The notes beneath the pieces are model-generated. The model was not told the DNA's origin. It saw nothing but the letters and a program-made list of their open reading frames with translations, and did no database searches. 42,109 nucleotides of DNA from Syntrophomonadaceae bacterium (GTDB lineage: Bacteria; Bacillota; Dethiobacteria; DTU022): assembly GCA_003550645.1 (NCBI GenBank), contig PUKV01000169.1:1-42109 (forward strand), given 5' to 3'. Of this stretch, positions 27,237 to 37,306 are shown piece by piece (positions within the stretch are counted from its first letter, which is position 1; every line of letters starts with the position of its first letter). A program made the translations under genes and the position numbers.

Positions 27237-27821
27237 TTGGGTAACAGGCAGGAGATTTTATTGACCGGAGCCGGAGGACAGGGCCTGATCCTGGCCTCAA
27301 TCATACTGGCCCAGGCTGCGGTCAACGATAACAAGAACGTGGTCCAGACCCAGTCTTATGGTCCGGAAGCACGTGGCGGAGCCAGCATGGCCGGTGTTAT
27401 TATCGATATTGACTCAATTGAATATCCCAAGGTGGTTAATCCGACGGTACTGCTTTGCTTAAACCAGGCTTCTTTTAACAAGTACCTGCCCAAGATTAAG
27501 CAGGTCGGGGAATGCGTAGTGATCGTAGATTCAACTTTCGTCAGTGGGCCTTTCCGGGAAGAATATAAAGTGCAGAGCTACCCGATTACCCAAATGGCCA
27601 GGGAAAAACTGGGCAAAGAAGTTGTTGCCAATATGCTGGCCCTGGGTGTGCTCAATGCCGCTACCGGGCTTGTGGACCGGGAGATCTTTCGGGAAAGCAT
27701 TTTTGAACTGGCCCCCAAGGGCAGCGGCGAGCTGAACCAGGAAGCCTTTGATCTGGGCTACCACCTTTATGAGCAGGGTTCCGGACGTGATGTTGGGCAG
27801 TCGGCGCAAACAAACCAATAA
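27237..27821 (+). CDS. korC: 2-oxoacid:ferredoxin oxidoreductase, gamma subunit
   Basis: LTGAGGQGLILASIILAQAA, QTQSYGPEARGGASMAGVIID. Confidence 0.92.
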   Translation: MGNRQEILLTGAGGQGLILASIILAQAAVNDNKNVVQTQSYGPEARGGASMAGVIIDIDSIEYPKVVNPTVLLCLNQASFNKYLPKIKQVGECVVIVDSTFVSGPFREEYKVQSYPITQMAREKLGKEVVANMLALGVLNAATGLVDREIFRESIFELAPKGSGELNQEAFDLGYHLYEQGSGRDVGQSAQTNQ

Positions 27822-27915
27822 CTGGCCGGCCCTGGTGTAGATGGAGCAGTAACCGGCATTATGCCGGTTTATACTGCGTGCATAAGGACTTTTTGTCTTT
27901 ATAAAGTGATAATAT

Positions 27916-27950
27916 GCTCATCGTAGTTTTAGTTTTACGATGAGCTTTTT
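27916..27950 (+). terminator. Rho-independent terminator downstream of the kor operon
   Basis: Perfect stem GCTCATCGTA/TACGATGAGC followed by TTTTT; a second hairpin AACCGGCAT/ATGCCGGTT lies at 27851-27869. Confidence 0.85.
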
Positions 27951-28049
27951 AACGGGTGCTTTTGTTCGGACTTCTAAGCGAAAAGCTCTCCCGGCATTGG
28001 GGGCTGTTCTAAAGCCTGTACACTTGAACAGGGAGGATGATTTCTAAGC

Positions 28050-28385
28050 GTGGCTTATGTAATATTGCTTCTTTTTGTTGCTGCCCTGGTTGGACTGGGA
28101 TTTTTGTTGCTACGGTTTATGATGGACCGCGCCATTAAGCAGGTCATCAAAACCTTCCGGGAGAAAGGGGCCCTGGATCCGGAGAATGCCAAAACCGGTC
28201 CTGAGCTAGGTTTGAAGAGCGCCTCTGAAACCAAAATAACCGACGGTATTTTCAAACCGCGGGATTATAAGCCCTATGTTTTTGACTCTTTGTTCCAGTT
28301 GAACATAATTCGGATCACAGATGACGGAAGGTATTATATGTCCGAGCAAACCCTGCAATCTTCAAATTTATCAAAATATGCCTGA
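28050..28385 (+). CDS. Hypothetical protein, N-terminal TM anchor with a small soluble domain
   Basis: 111 aa; GTG start after a gggagg RBS; one N-terminal hydrophobic segment. Confidence 0.65.
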   Translation: MAYVILLLFVAALVGLGFLLLRFMMDRAIKQVIKTFREKGALDPENAKTGPELGLKSASETKITDGIFKPRDYKPYVFDSLFQLNIIRITDDGRYYMSEQTLQSSNLSKYA

Positions 28386-28536
28386 AGTTATTGATAAATC
28401 CTCGGTCAGGATTGACTTTCAAGGCGTAAAATAATACTATTTATAAGACCGGAACAAAATGTTCAACCATACTTGTAGCAAATAACCCGGGTTAATAGCT
28501 GCTGCTTCTAACCGCCAGATAATATGGGGTGATACT

Positions 28537-31218
28537 GTGACTGATAATATGCTGCCGCCTGTGTACGATCCTGATGCAGTTGAATTGGAAAGATATCATT
28601 TTTGGCTAGCAGGAAATTATTTCCGTGCTTCCGGCAATCCCGATAAGACTCCTTTTACCATAGTTATACCACCACCCAATGTTACCGGATCCCTGCATAT
28701 GGGCCATGCCTTGAATAATACCGTCCAGGATGTCTTGGTGCGCCGCCGCAGGATGCAGGGATTTGACACCCTGTGGCTGCCCGGTTGCGATCATGCCGGC
28801 ATTGCCACTCAGAATGTGGTCGAAAAGCACCTGGCTGAAGAAGGCATAGACAGCCGGGAACTGGGCCGTGAAAAATTTCTGGAGAGGGTCTGGGCCTGGA
28901 AGGATACCTACCAGGAGCGGATTACCAGGCAGCTGCACCGTCTCGGCTGCTCCTGTGATTGGTCGCGGGAGCGCTTTACGATGGACGAAGGCTGCTCGCG
29001 GGCGGTACGCAAAGTATTTGTCGATTTATACCACCAGGGCTTGATTTATCGCGGTGATTATATGATCAACTGGTGTGCGCGCTGCTCGACCGCCCTGTCT
29101 GATATAGAGGTGGAGCATGAGAACGAAGCTTCGACCATTACCCATATCAAGTATCCCCTGGCTGAAAATGGCAAGATGATAACCGTGGCTACTACCCGTC
29201 CCGAATCTATGCTCGGGGATACTGCTGTTGCAGTTCATCCTGACGATGATCGCTACCGGGACCTGATCGGCAAGAAGGTTATCCTGCCCCTGCTTGAGCG
29301 GGAAATACCTATTGTGGCTGATGATTATGTCGCCCCAGAATTTGGCAGCGGTGCTGTTAAAGTAACTCCCGGCCATGATCCCAATGACTTTGCTATTGGA
29401 CAGCGCCACAACCTGGAAGTAATTAAGGTGATCGGTGAGGATGCCAAAATGACAGCTGCAGCCGGGCCTTATGAGGGCATGGACCGCTTCGAGTGCCGCC
29501 GCCAGGTAGTTGAAGATCTAAAGGCTGAAGGATTAATTGAGAGAATTGAAGACTACGAGCACTCTGTCGGTCACTGCCAGCGCTGTGATACGGTGGTTGA
29601 ACCGCTTATTTCCCGCCAGTGGTTCGTAAAGATGAAACCGCTGGCCCGACCGGCCCTGGAAGCGGTTAAAGAGGGGCGCACCGAATTTGTTCCGCCCCGT
29701 TTTACCCGCGTATACAATGAGTGGCTGGAGAATATCCGCGACTGGTGCATATCGCGCCAGATCTGGTGGGGCCACCGCATCCCGGCCTGGTATTGCGATT
29801 GCGGAGAGGTTATTGTGACTTATGAAGATCCGGAAAAATGCCCCTCCTGCAGCAGCAGCAACCTGGTGCAGGATCCGGATGTTCTCGATACCTGGTTTAG
29901 TTCGGCTTTGTGGCCCTTTTCTACCCTGGGTTGGCCTGATAATACACCCGACTTGAAGCATTTTTATCCCACCAGCGTCCTGGTGACCGGTTACGACATT
30001 ATTTTCTTCTGGGTTGCCCGGATGATGTTCATGGGTTTGGCCTTTATGAAAGATGTTCCTTTCCGAACAGTTTATATAACCGGGCTTGTTCGGGACGCCC
30101 TGGGTCGTAAGATGAGCAAATCCCTGGGTAACGGGGTTGACCCTCTTGAAGTTATTGAAAATTACGGGGCGGACACACTGCGTTTTACCCTGATTACCGG
30201 TCAGGCTCCGGGTAATGATCAGCGTTTCAGGCAGGAAAGTGTGGAAGCGGGACGCAATTTTGCCAACAAGATCTGGAACGCATCTCGTTTTGTCCTCATG
30301 AATCTTGGAGATCAGCAAAATAGTGGAGAACAGCCGGCACAGTTTGACCCGGATCAGCTGCCGGATGACCTGAACCGGGCCGACCGCTGGATCCTGCACC
30401 GCTTTAATGAAACTGTCAAAAGGGCCAATGCATTATTTGAAGAATATGAGCTGGGCGAAGCCGCCCGCTTGATTTATGAATACCTGTGGAACGATTTTTG
30501 TGACTGGTATGTTGAGATCAGCAAGTACCATCTCTACCGGGATGGAGCAGGTGCAGATGTAGAGAAGGATCGCATTCGGACCAGGAGCATCCTGGTTTAC
30601 CTGCTCGACGGGGTAATGCGGATCCTCCATCCCTTTATGCCCTTTATTTCTGAGGAAATATGGCAGCAGCTGCCGAACCGCAGGGAAGAAGCCCTGGTGG
30701 TTGCAGCCTGGCCAGAACCTGCTGAAAAGCTGGTTTTCCCCCGGGAAGCTGAAGAGATGGATCTTTTGCAGGAAGTGGTGAGGGCGATCAGGAACCTGCG
30801 CAGCCAGGTCAAACTTGCTCCCGACCAGAAGGCCCCGGTTATAGTCAGAGCGGGAGGGCACTCTGCCACCTGCCTGAAAGAAGAAGCTCATCAGGTCAAA
30901 CGGCTGGCTTCCGTGGATAAACTGGACATTGATCCCGATGCTGAAAAACCGAAACAGGCCCTGACGGCTATTATCGGTGAAACTATAGAAGTTTACCTGC
31001 CCCTGGAAGGTGTGATCGATCTCGGTGCGGAAAAAGCTCGCTTGCAAAAAGAACTTGACCAGGTGGAAGCGGAAATCAAGCGGACCGAGGGTAAGCTGAG
31101 CAGCGAAGGTTTTCTCAACAAGGCTCCGGCTGAAGTTGTAGCCAGGGAAAGATCCCGCCGTGAAGAGCAGGAAGCGAAATTACAAAAATTAAAGCAGAGA
31201 CTGCAGGAGTTAAGCTAG
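28537..31218 (+). CDS. valS: Valine--tRNA ligase
   Basis: [18 protein letters not shown] (HIGH), [14 protein letters not shown] (KMSKS), [12 protein letters not shown]-terminal coiled-coil. Confidence 0.97.
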   Translation: MTDNMLPPVYDPDAVELERYHFWLAGNYFRASGNPDKTPFTIVIPPPNVTGSLHMGHALNNTVQDVLVRRRRMQGFDTLWLPGCDHAGIATQNVVEKHLAEEGIDSRELGREKFLERVWAWKDTYQERITRQLHRLGCSCDWSRERFTMDEGCSRAVRKVFVDLYHQGLIYRGDYMINWCARCSTALSDIEVEHENEASTITHIKYPLAENGKMITVATTRPESMLGDTAVAVHPDDDRYRDLIGKKVILPLLEREIPIVADDYVAPEFGSGAVKVTPGHDPNDFAIGQRHNLEVIKVIGEDAKMTAAAGPYEGMDRFECRRQVVEDLKAEGLIERIEDYEHSVGHCQRCDTVVEPLISRQWFVKMKPLARPALEAVKEGRTEFVPPRFTRVYNEWLENIRDWCISRQIWWGHRIPAWYCDCGEVIVTYEDPEKCPSCSSSNLVQDPDVLDTWFSSALWPFSTLGWPDNTPDLKHFYPTSVLVTGYDIIFFWVARMMFMGLAFMKDVPFRTVYITGLVRDALGRKMSKSLGNGVDPLEVIENYGADTLRFTLITGQAPGNDQRFRQESVEAGRNFANKIWNASRFVLMNLGDQQNSGEQPAQFDPDQLPDDLNRADRWILHRFNETVKRANALFEEYELGEAARLIYEYLWNDFCDWYVEISKYHLYRDGAGADVEKDRIRTRSILVYLLDGVMRILHPFMPFISEEIWQQLPNRREEALVVAAWPEPAEKLVFPREAEEMDLLQEVVRAIRNLRSQVKLAPDQKAPVIVRAGGHSATCLKEEAHQVKRLASVDKLDIDPDAEKPKQALTAIIGETIEVYLPLEGVIDLGAEKARLQKELDQVEAEIKRTEGKLSSEGFLNKAPAEVVARERSRREEQEAKLQKLKQRLQELS

Positions 31219-31221
31219 TTG

Positions 31222-32577
31222 ATGAACAGTGAACAGCGTTACCGGGAAGCCCTGGAGTGGATTCATGGCCTCAGCCGGTTTGGATGCAAGCCGGGTTTGC
31301 AAAGGATGGAAGCCATGCTCGACCTGATCGATAATCCGCATCGACAGGGTGATTATGTCCATATAGCGGGTACCAATGGTAAAGGTTCCACTGCCGCCGT
31401 TCTTGCTTCGCTTTTAAGTACGGCCGGTTACAGGATTGGCCTTTATACCTCACCTTACCTGCTTTCTTTTACCAACCGGATGGCCATTAACGGGCAAGAT
31501 ATAGAGCCTGGCGAGTTGGTAGATCTGGTCGAGTATATCAGGCCGATCGTTGAAGAGGTTACTGCGGATGATCGCTACGGCCAGCCGACCGAATTTGAGG
31601 TGGTTACGGTTCTGGCCCTGACTTACTTTGCCCGGAAGAAGGTCGACCTGGTGGTTCTGGAAGTCGGGCTCGGAGGTCGGCTTGATGCCACCAATGTAGT
31701 CACTCCCCTGTTAAGCATCATCACCAATGTTGATTTGGAACATACCGAGGTGCTTGGCGATACAGTGGAGGCAGTCGCTTCTGAAAAAGCGGGGATCATA
31801 AAACCGGGTGTGCCGGTTCTCACGGCCAGTGATGATCCCATAGTTCTAAACGTTATAAAAAACAGGGCTACTGCGCTTGACGCTTCATTGTACTGCTTGT
31901 TTGCGCCCTGTGTAAATGGAGCGGGGAAGGTTGGCAGGCCTGTATTTAACCCCCGGGTTATTACCGACCGGGGGCAATCTTTTGACTACAGCGGTTTCTA
32001 CAGTTCATACAGCAATCTGTTCATTCCCCTGCGGGGCCGTTACCAGGTTTGCAATGCTGTAACCGCCCTGGCGGCGGTTGAGCTCCTGGCCAAGCAGGGA
32101 TTTGTGGTTGCAGAAAAGGCGATAAGGCAGGGCCTGGCTGAAACCCACTGGCCGGGGCGCCTGGAATTACTTAAAGATAGCCCGAAACTGGTACTGGACG
32201 GGGCTCATAATCCGGCTGCTATCAAGCAAATGGCCCTGGCGATCCCTGAGTATTTTAATTTCAGCCGCCTGATCCTGGTTTTCGGTATTATGGCTGATAA
32301 AGATGCGCCGGCGATGATGGCGGCTATTTTTCCGCTTGCCGAGCGGGTCATTTTCACCAGGGCTTCTATACCACGGGCTGCCGACCCGAACAGGTTGTTT
32401 GAAATTGCCCTGGATAGAACTGGTTTAGACCGGGATAGGGCCGAGGTTATTGAAGATATCGGGGGTGCCCTTGATAGGGCTTTAAGCGAAGCCGCACCCG
32501 AGGACATGGTGCTTGTAACCGGTTCTTTCTATACCGTCAGTGATGCCCGGGCTTACTGGGTCCAGCCGGTTAAATGA
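31222..32577 (+). CDS. folC: Folylpolyglutamate synthase / dihydrofolate synthase
   Basis: HIAGTNGKGSTAAVLASLL, YTSPYLLSFTNRMAING, VLDGAHNPAAI; directly after valS. Confidence 0.95.
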   Translation: MNSEQRYREALEWIHGLSRFGCKPGLQRMEAMLDLIDNPHRQGDYVHIAGTNGKGSTAAVLASLLSTAGYRIGLYTSPYLLSFTNRMAINGQDIEPGELVDLVEYIRPIVEEVTADDRYGQPTEFEVVTVLALTYFARKKVDLVVLEVGLGGRLDATNVVTPLLSIITNVDLEHTEVLGDTVEAVASEKAGIIKPGVPVLTASDDPIVLNVIKNRATALDASLYCLFAPCVNGAGKVGRPVFNPRVITDRGQSFDYSGFYSSYSNLFIPLRGRYQVCNAVTALAAVELLAKQGFVVAEKAIRQGLAETHWPGRLELLKDSPKLVLDGAHNPAAIKQMALAIPEYFNFSRLILVFGIMADKDAPAMMAAIFPLAERVIFTRASIPRAADPNRLFEIALDRTGLDRDRAEVIEDIGGALDRALSEAAPEDMVLVTGSFYTVSDARAYWVQPVK

Positions 32578-32810
32578 CCCCCGGTCTTGTTTCCGGCAAA
32601 TTGGCATACATGAGAATATTTCTAAAAAGGTGATTTATTATATTTTTAATCAGGGCTATAAAAAGCGGTTTTTTAGAAGGACTTTGCAATTATTTAACGA
32701 AAGTAAGTTAAGTTAATTTGTATAAATGTATTTTTTTATTTATACCCAAAAGGATCCTGCCGTCAATGATGTAAAAGGCAGCAAACTAGCTGGAAAGGGT
32801 GAAGATAAAA

Positions 32811-34145
32811 ATGGCCGAGTCGTCTTTTCAGGGAGGCGTTCATCCTGATTATAATAAAGAGTCCACCTCAACGCTGGCCATTGTGGAAATGCCTTTACCG
32901 CAAAAGGTGGTTGTGCCGATGCAGCAGCATATCGGCGCTCCTTGCGAGCTTTTAGCTGATGTAGAAGAGATAGGAAAAGGCTGCGAGGTCAAGGTGGGCC
33001 AGAAGCTTGGTGATAATAAAGGTTTTGTTTCAGCACCCGTTCATGCTCCTATTTCCGGGACAGTCACCGATATCGGCCCTTACAACCATCCCCTGGGCAT
33101 GAAAATTAAAGCGGTAACGATTGAATCGGACGGCCGGGACGAGTGGGCGGAGAATATCAAACCGGCCGGACAGCTGGAAGATCTCTCTCCAGATGATATC
33201 CGTAAAATTGTTCGTGAAGCCGGTATTGTCGGCCTTGGAGGGGCAACTTTCCCTGCCCACGTCAAGCTTTCACCCCCGGAAGACAAACCGATTGATGTGG
33301 TTATAATCAACGGCGCCGAGTGTGAGCCCTACTTAACAGCCGATCACCGGGTTATGCTCGAAAAGGCGGAAGAAATAATCTTTGGCCTGAAGGCAATGAT
33401 GAAAGCGCTAAATGCATCTGAGGGGATTATCGGAGTTGAGGATAACAAGCCCGATGCCTTAAAACAGATGGAACGCCTGGTGGGTGAAGAAGAAAATATC
33501 AGGGTTTGCTCCCTGCCAACAAAATACCCGCAGGGAGCTGAAAAAATGCTGATCTATGCTACCACCGGACGGGTAGTTCCGGCCGGTGATTTGCCGATGG
33601 AGGTTGGCATTGTAAACCACAATGTCGGCACCGCTGTGGCTATTACCCGGGCGATCAAAGAAGGAAAGCCCCTGGTTGAAAGGGTTTTGACTGTAACCGG
33701 TTCCGGGATCAATAAGCCGGCCAATCTTCAGGTTCGGCTGGGAACTCTTGTTTCTGAGATTCTGGAATACTGCGGGGGTATCAGCGACTATACTCTTAAG
33801 CTGGTAATAGGAGGCCCATTGATGGGACTGGCCCAACCGAATGCTGATGTTCCGGTGATCAAGGGAACTTCTGGTATCCTTGCTTTAACCGACGAAGACG
33901 TATACCTGGCCGAAAGCAGCCCCTGTATCAGGTGCGCCAAGTGCGTTGCCGTTTGCCCGATGAACCTGATGCCCACTTCTATTGCCCAGGCTGCGGAGCA
34001 CGGTGATTTTAAGCGGGCAGAGAAGCTTTATGCCCTTGATTGTTTTGAATGCGGTTGCTGTTCTTTTATCTGCCCTTCAAAAATTCCGCTGGTCCAATGG
34101 ATCAGGATTGGTAAAAATGAAATTATGAAAAGGAAGAATAAATAA
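32811..34145 (+). CDS. rnfC: Electron transport complex subunit RnfC
   Basis: GGATFPAHVKLSP, INGAECEPYLTADHRVM, two 4Fe-4S motifs CIRCAKCVAVCP and CFECGCCSFICP. Confidence 0.95.
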   Translation: MAESSFQGGVHPDYNKESTSTLAIVEMPLPQKVVVPMQQHIGAPCELLADVEEIGKGCEVKVGQKLGDNKGFVSAPVHAPISGTVTDIGPYNHPLGMKIKAVTIESDGRDEWAENIKPAGQLEDLSPDDIRKIVREAGIVGLGGATFPAHVKLSPPEDKPIDVVIINGAECEPYLTADHRVMLEKAEEIIFGLKAMMKALNASEGIIGVEDNKPDALKQMERLVGEEENIRVCSLPTKYPQGAEKMLIYATTGRVVPAGDLPMEVGIVNHNVGTAVAITRAIKEGKPLVERVLTVTGSGINKPANLQVRLGTLVSEILEYCGGISDYTLKLVIGGPLMGLAQPNADVPVIKGTSGILALTDEDVYLAESSPCIRCAKCVAVCPMNLMPTSIAQAAEHGDFKRAEKLYALDCFECGCCSFICPSKIPLVQWIRIGKNEIMKRKNK

Positions 34146-34166
34146 TTCTGCTCTCCGGGAAAGGAT

Positions 34167-35141
34167 GTGATGGTCATAAACGAAAAACTAATTGTATCAT
34201 CATCACCGCATATTAGATCGGTAGAATCGGTCCAGAGCGTGATGATCGATGTATTGATTGCTCTTTTCCCAGCAGCCTTGATGGCAGTACTCCTGTTTGG
34301 TTACCGGGCTCTCATGACGATTATAATCGCGGTAGTTTCCGCCATGCTGGTGGAAGCAGTCTGGCGCCGCAAGCGTGATATATTCAGTGACGGCAGTGCG
34401 GCGGTAACCGGTTTGCTGCTGGCCCTGACCCTCCCGGCCGCAGTGCCCTGGTGGTTGGTAGCTGCCGGTTCGGCATCTGCAATCATTATCGGTAAGCAGG
34501 TTTTTGGCGGGATCGGCTATAACATATTTAACCCCGCCCTGGTCGGTCGGGCCATCCTGGTAGTTTCATGGGGTGCCCATATGGCCGGTGACATCTGGCC
34601 TTCGCCGCAGCCGTTTGCTTTTGGTTTCGATGTTGCTACCGTAACGGGAGCAACTGTGCTGGCTGCACCGGAAATGGCTGTAACTTTTAGCCTGCCGGAG
34701 CTGTTCATCGGCAATATTGCCGGCAGCCTGGGCGAAACTTCTGCCCTGGCTCTCCTGATCGGAGGAGTCTGGTTGGTCTACAAGGGACATATTGATTACA
34801 GGATCCCGGGCGGTTTTATTGGGACCGTCTTTGTCATGGGGCTGCTTTTTGGTGGAGGTTTTTATGGCAATATCTTTACAACCGGCCTTTTTCATGTCTT
34901 TGCCGGTGGGGTTATGATTGGCGCCATATTCATGGCTACTGACTTTGTTACCACTCCGGTTACCCCGGCTGGAAGGCTAATTTTTGGTATCGGCTGCGGC
35001 CTGATCACAATGTTGATCAGGTTGTGGGGAACTCTTCCCGAAGGGGTGACCTTTGCAATCCTGTTAATGAATGCGGTGACGCCGATCATAGATAACTTTA
35101 CAATACCCCGGCAATTCGGGGGGGTGAGAAAAAGTGCGTGA
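34167..35141 (+). CDS. rnfD: Electron transport complex subunit RnfD
   Basis: NIFNPALVGRAILVVSWG, FMN-attachment-like VTGATVLAAP, multiple TM helices. Confidence 0.94.
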   Translation: MMVINEKLIVSSSPHIRSVESVQSVMIDVLIALFPAALMAVLLFGYRALMTIIIAVVSAMLVEAVWRRKRDIFSDGSAAVTGLLLALTLPAAVPWWLVAAGSASAIIIGKQVFGGIGYNIFNPALVGRAILVVSWGAHMAGDIWPSPQPFAFGFDVATVTGATVLAAPEMAVTFSLPELFIGNIAGSLGETSALALLIGGVWLVYKGHIDYRIPGGFIGTVFVMGLLFGGGFYGNIFTTGLFHVFAGGVMIGAIFMATDFVTTPVTPAGRLIFGIGCGLITMLIRLWGTLPEGVTFAILLMNAVTPIIDNFTIPRQFGGVRKSA

Positions 35142-35973
35142 AGTAATGCGTTTATCGATACCCCTGGCTGTTGTCGCCATCGTATCGGCGGCCCTGCTGA
35201 CCGGGGTGCATAATGTAACTGAACCGGTAATCAGGGAAAGGGAACAGCAGGAATACCTGGAAGCCCTGGAAAGGTTTTTCCCGGCTCTTGATGATTTTGA
35301 AACTGAAGAAATTAACGGTGATCAATTCGACCTGGTTTATGACCAGGACGGGGAAAAACTGGGAGTTATGGCTGCAGTGCAAACCCAGGGCTATGAAGGG
35401 ACGATTACCTATAACCTGGCAGTTGATGCTGAAGCCGAAATTATTGGCATCCTGGTGGTTTCCCATTCCGAAACACCGGGAATCGGTGATGTGATCACCA
35501 CCGATAATTTCCAGGAACAATTCATTGGTAAAAGTTTTGAAGATCCCCTTGAGGCTGGTGAAGATGTCGATACGGTTAGCGGGGCTACTATAAGCACTGA
35601 GGCGATGATTGGCTCAATCAGGCGTACTGTTACCACCATCGGCGAAAATTTTTTAGGTAAAGAAAGACAGGCTTTTGGCCTTGAAGATTTAACCGATGGA
35701 GTATACCGGGGCAGTGTAGAAGGGACCTACGGTGACCTGGTGGTTGAGGTTGAATTTAGAGATGGCAGGATCCAGGCTATAGAAGTCATAGAGCAGAATG
35801 AAACGGAAGCTTATTTTATGGAAGTTTATCCGGAAATACCCGAAAAGATTATCGAAGAACAAGAACTAGCAGTTGATGTGCAGAGCGGCGCGACTTTGAG
35901 TGCCGAAAGAATTGTAGCCGCAGTGAGGAATGCCCTGGAGGGCGCTCCTGAAGGCGAAGGCGGTGATAACTAA
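35134..35973 (+). CDS. rnfG: Electron transport complex subunit RnfG with an apparent second C-terminal FMN-binding domain
   Basis: First site DTVSGATISTEA; second DGVYRGSVEGTYGDLVVEVEFRDGRIQAIEV...VDVQSGATLSAERIVAAVRNAL. Confidence 0.92.
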   Translation: MREVMRLSIPLAVVAIVSAALLTGVHNVTEPVIREREQQEYLEALERFFPALDDFETEEINGDQFDLVYDQDGEKLGVMAAVQTQGYEGTITYNLAVDAEAEIIGILVVSHSETPGIGDVITTDNFQEQFIGKSFEDPLEAGEDVDTVSGATISTEAMIGSIRRTVTTIGENFLGKERQAFGLEDLTDGVYRGSVEGTYGDLVVEVEFRDGRIQAIEVIEQNETEAYFMEVYPEIPEKIIEEQELAVDVQSGATLSAERIVAAVRNALEGAPEGEGGDN

Positions 35974-36599
35974 TGAGTGCTCCTAATCCATATTTAGATG
36001 ATCTATCCAAGGGAATAATCAAGGAAAACCCCGTATTTCGTATGCTGCTGGGGATGTGCCCTGTCCTGGGTGTCACCGGATATTTCATCAACGGCCTGGG
36101 TATGGGCCTGGCGGCGACAGCTGTCCTGATTGCTTCTAACGTGGTCATTGCCGCTTTAAAAAATTTTATTCCACCCCAGGTCCGGATTCCCTGCTTTATT
36201 GTGGTTATAGCTACGTTCGTCACGATTATTGAAATGGTTTTACAGGCATTCCAGCCTGTCCTTTATGAAGCTCTGGGGGTGTTTGTTCCCCTGATCGTTG
36301 TGAACTGTGTTATCCTGGGCCGGGCCGAAGCATTTGCCAGCAAGAAACCGGTCCTGCGGGCCCTGGTAGACGGTGTCGGGGTAGGGCTGGGTTTTACCCT
36401 GGCCCTCGGTATCCTGGCCCTGGTTAGGGAAGTAGCGGGTCAGGGTACGATTATGGGCCCCGATCCGGAAAGTGCAATTCTGCTTTTTGGCCAGGGATTT
36501 CAACCGATGGGTTTATTCGGCCAGCCGCCTGGAGCATTTATCGCGCTTGGACTGCTGCTTGGCCTGACCAATGTGATTTTTAAGAAGTTCAATATCTAA
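35973..36599 (+). CDS. rnfE: Electron transport complex subunit RnfE
   Basis: LLGMCPVLGVTGYFINGLGMGLA, NCVILGRAEAFASK, membrane protein in rnf order. Confidence 0.94.
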   Translation: MSAPNPYLDDLSKGIIKENPVFRMLLGMCPVLGVTGYFINGLGMGLAATAVLIASNVVIAALKNFIPPQVRIPCFIVVIATFVTIIEMVLQAFQPVLYEALGVFVPLIVVNCVILGRAEAFASKKPVLRALVDGVGVGLGFTLALGILALVREVAGQGTIMGPDPESAILLFGQGFQPMGLFGQPPGAFIALGLLLGLTNVIFKKFNI

Positions 36600-36670
36600 A
36601 GAAATACCGGTTTTGCAGATATAAGGGTTAAGCATATTAAAAAGAGAGCTACCGGTGGCAGGAGGTTTTT

Positions 36671-37252
36671 ATGGAAACACTGTTATCAATAATATTTATC
36701 TATATCCTGGTAGATAACTTTGTATTGCAGCGATTTTTTGGGATCTGTCCTTTCCTCGGGGTATCCAGAAAAATGGAAACAGCTGTCGGCATGAGTATGG
36801 CAGTGATCTTTGTTATGACCATGGCAACTCTTGTTACCTGGCTGCTTTATACTTTTGTTCTTGTGCAGTTTAACCTGGAATATTTACAAATCGTTACCTT
36901 TATCCTGGTGATCGCCTCCCTGGTTCAGCTTGTGGAAACACCCCTGCGTAAAATCAGCCCGACCCTCTACCAGGGGCTTGGTATTTTTCTCCCCCTGATT
37001 ACCACCAACTGTGCCATTATGGCGGTGGCTCTTTTGGCGGTAAGGGAAGAATTTGCATTTATTGAAGCAGTGGTTTTCGGGGTTGCGGCATCGCTTGGTT
37101 TTTCCCTGGCTCTTGTGATTATGGCCGGGATCAGGGAGCGCCTGGAGCTGGCCAACATACCTGATGTTTTGCAAGGCTCAGCGGTTACCCTGATTACTGC
37201 GGGAATTCTTTCCCTTGCTTTCCAGGGATTCAGGGGTATGCTGACTTTATAA
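36671..37252 (+). CDS. rnfA: Electron transport complex subunit RnfA
   Basis: VDNFVLQRFFGICPFLGVSRKMETAVGM, LGIFLPLITTNCAIM. Confidence 0.95.
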   Translation: METLLSIIFIYILVDNFVLQRFFGICPFLGVSRKMETAVGMSMAVIFVMTMATLVTWLLYTFVLVQFNLEYLQIVTFILVIASLVQLVETPLRKISPTLYQGLGIFLPLITTNCAIMAVALLAVREEFAFIEAVVFGVAASLGFSLALVIMAGIRERLELANIPDVLQGSAVTLITAGILSLAFQGFRGMLTL

Positions 37253-37306
37253 CAGACATGAGCTTGCAGTTTTTTAAGTAATTATTTATTACGAGGTGAA
37301 TTTAGG

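Noticed and set aside
28386-28536. T-box riboswitch upstream of valS
   Set aside because: Looked for the AGGGTGGNACCGCG T-box core and terminator stem; not present
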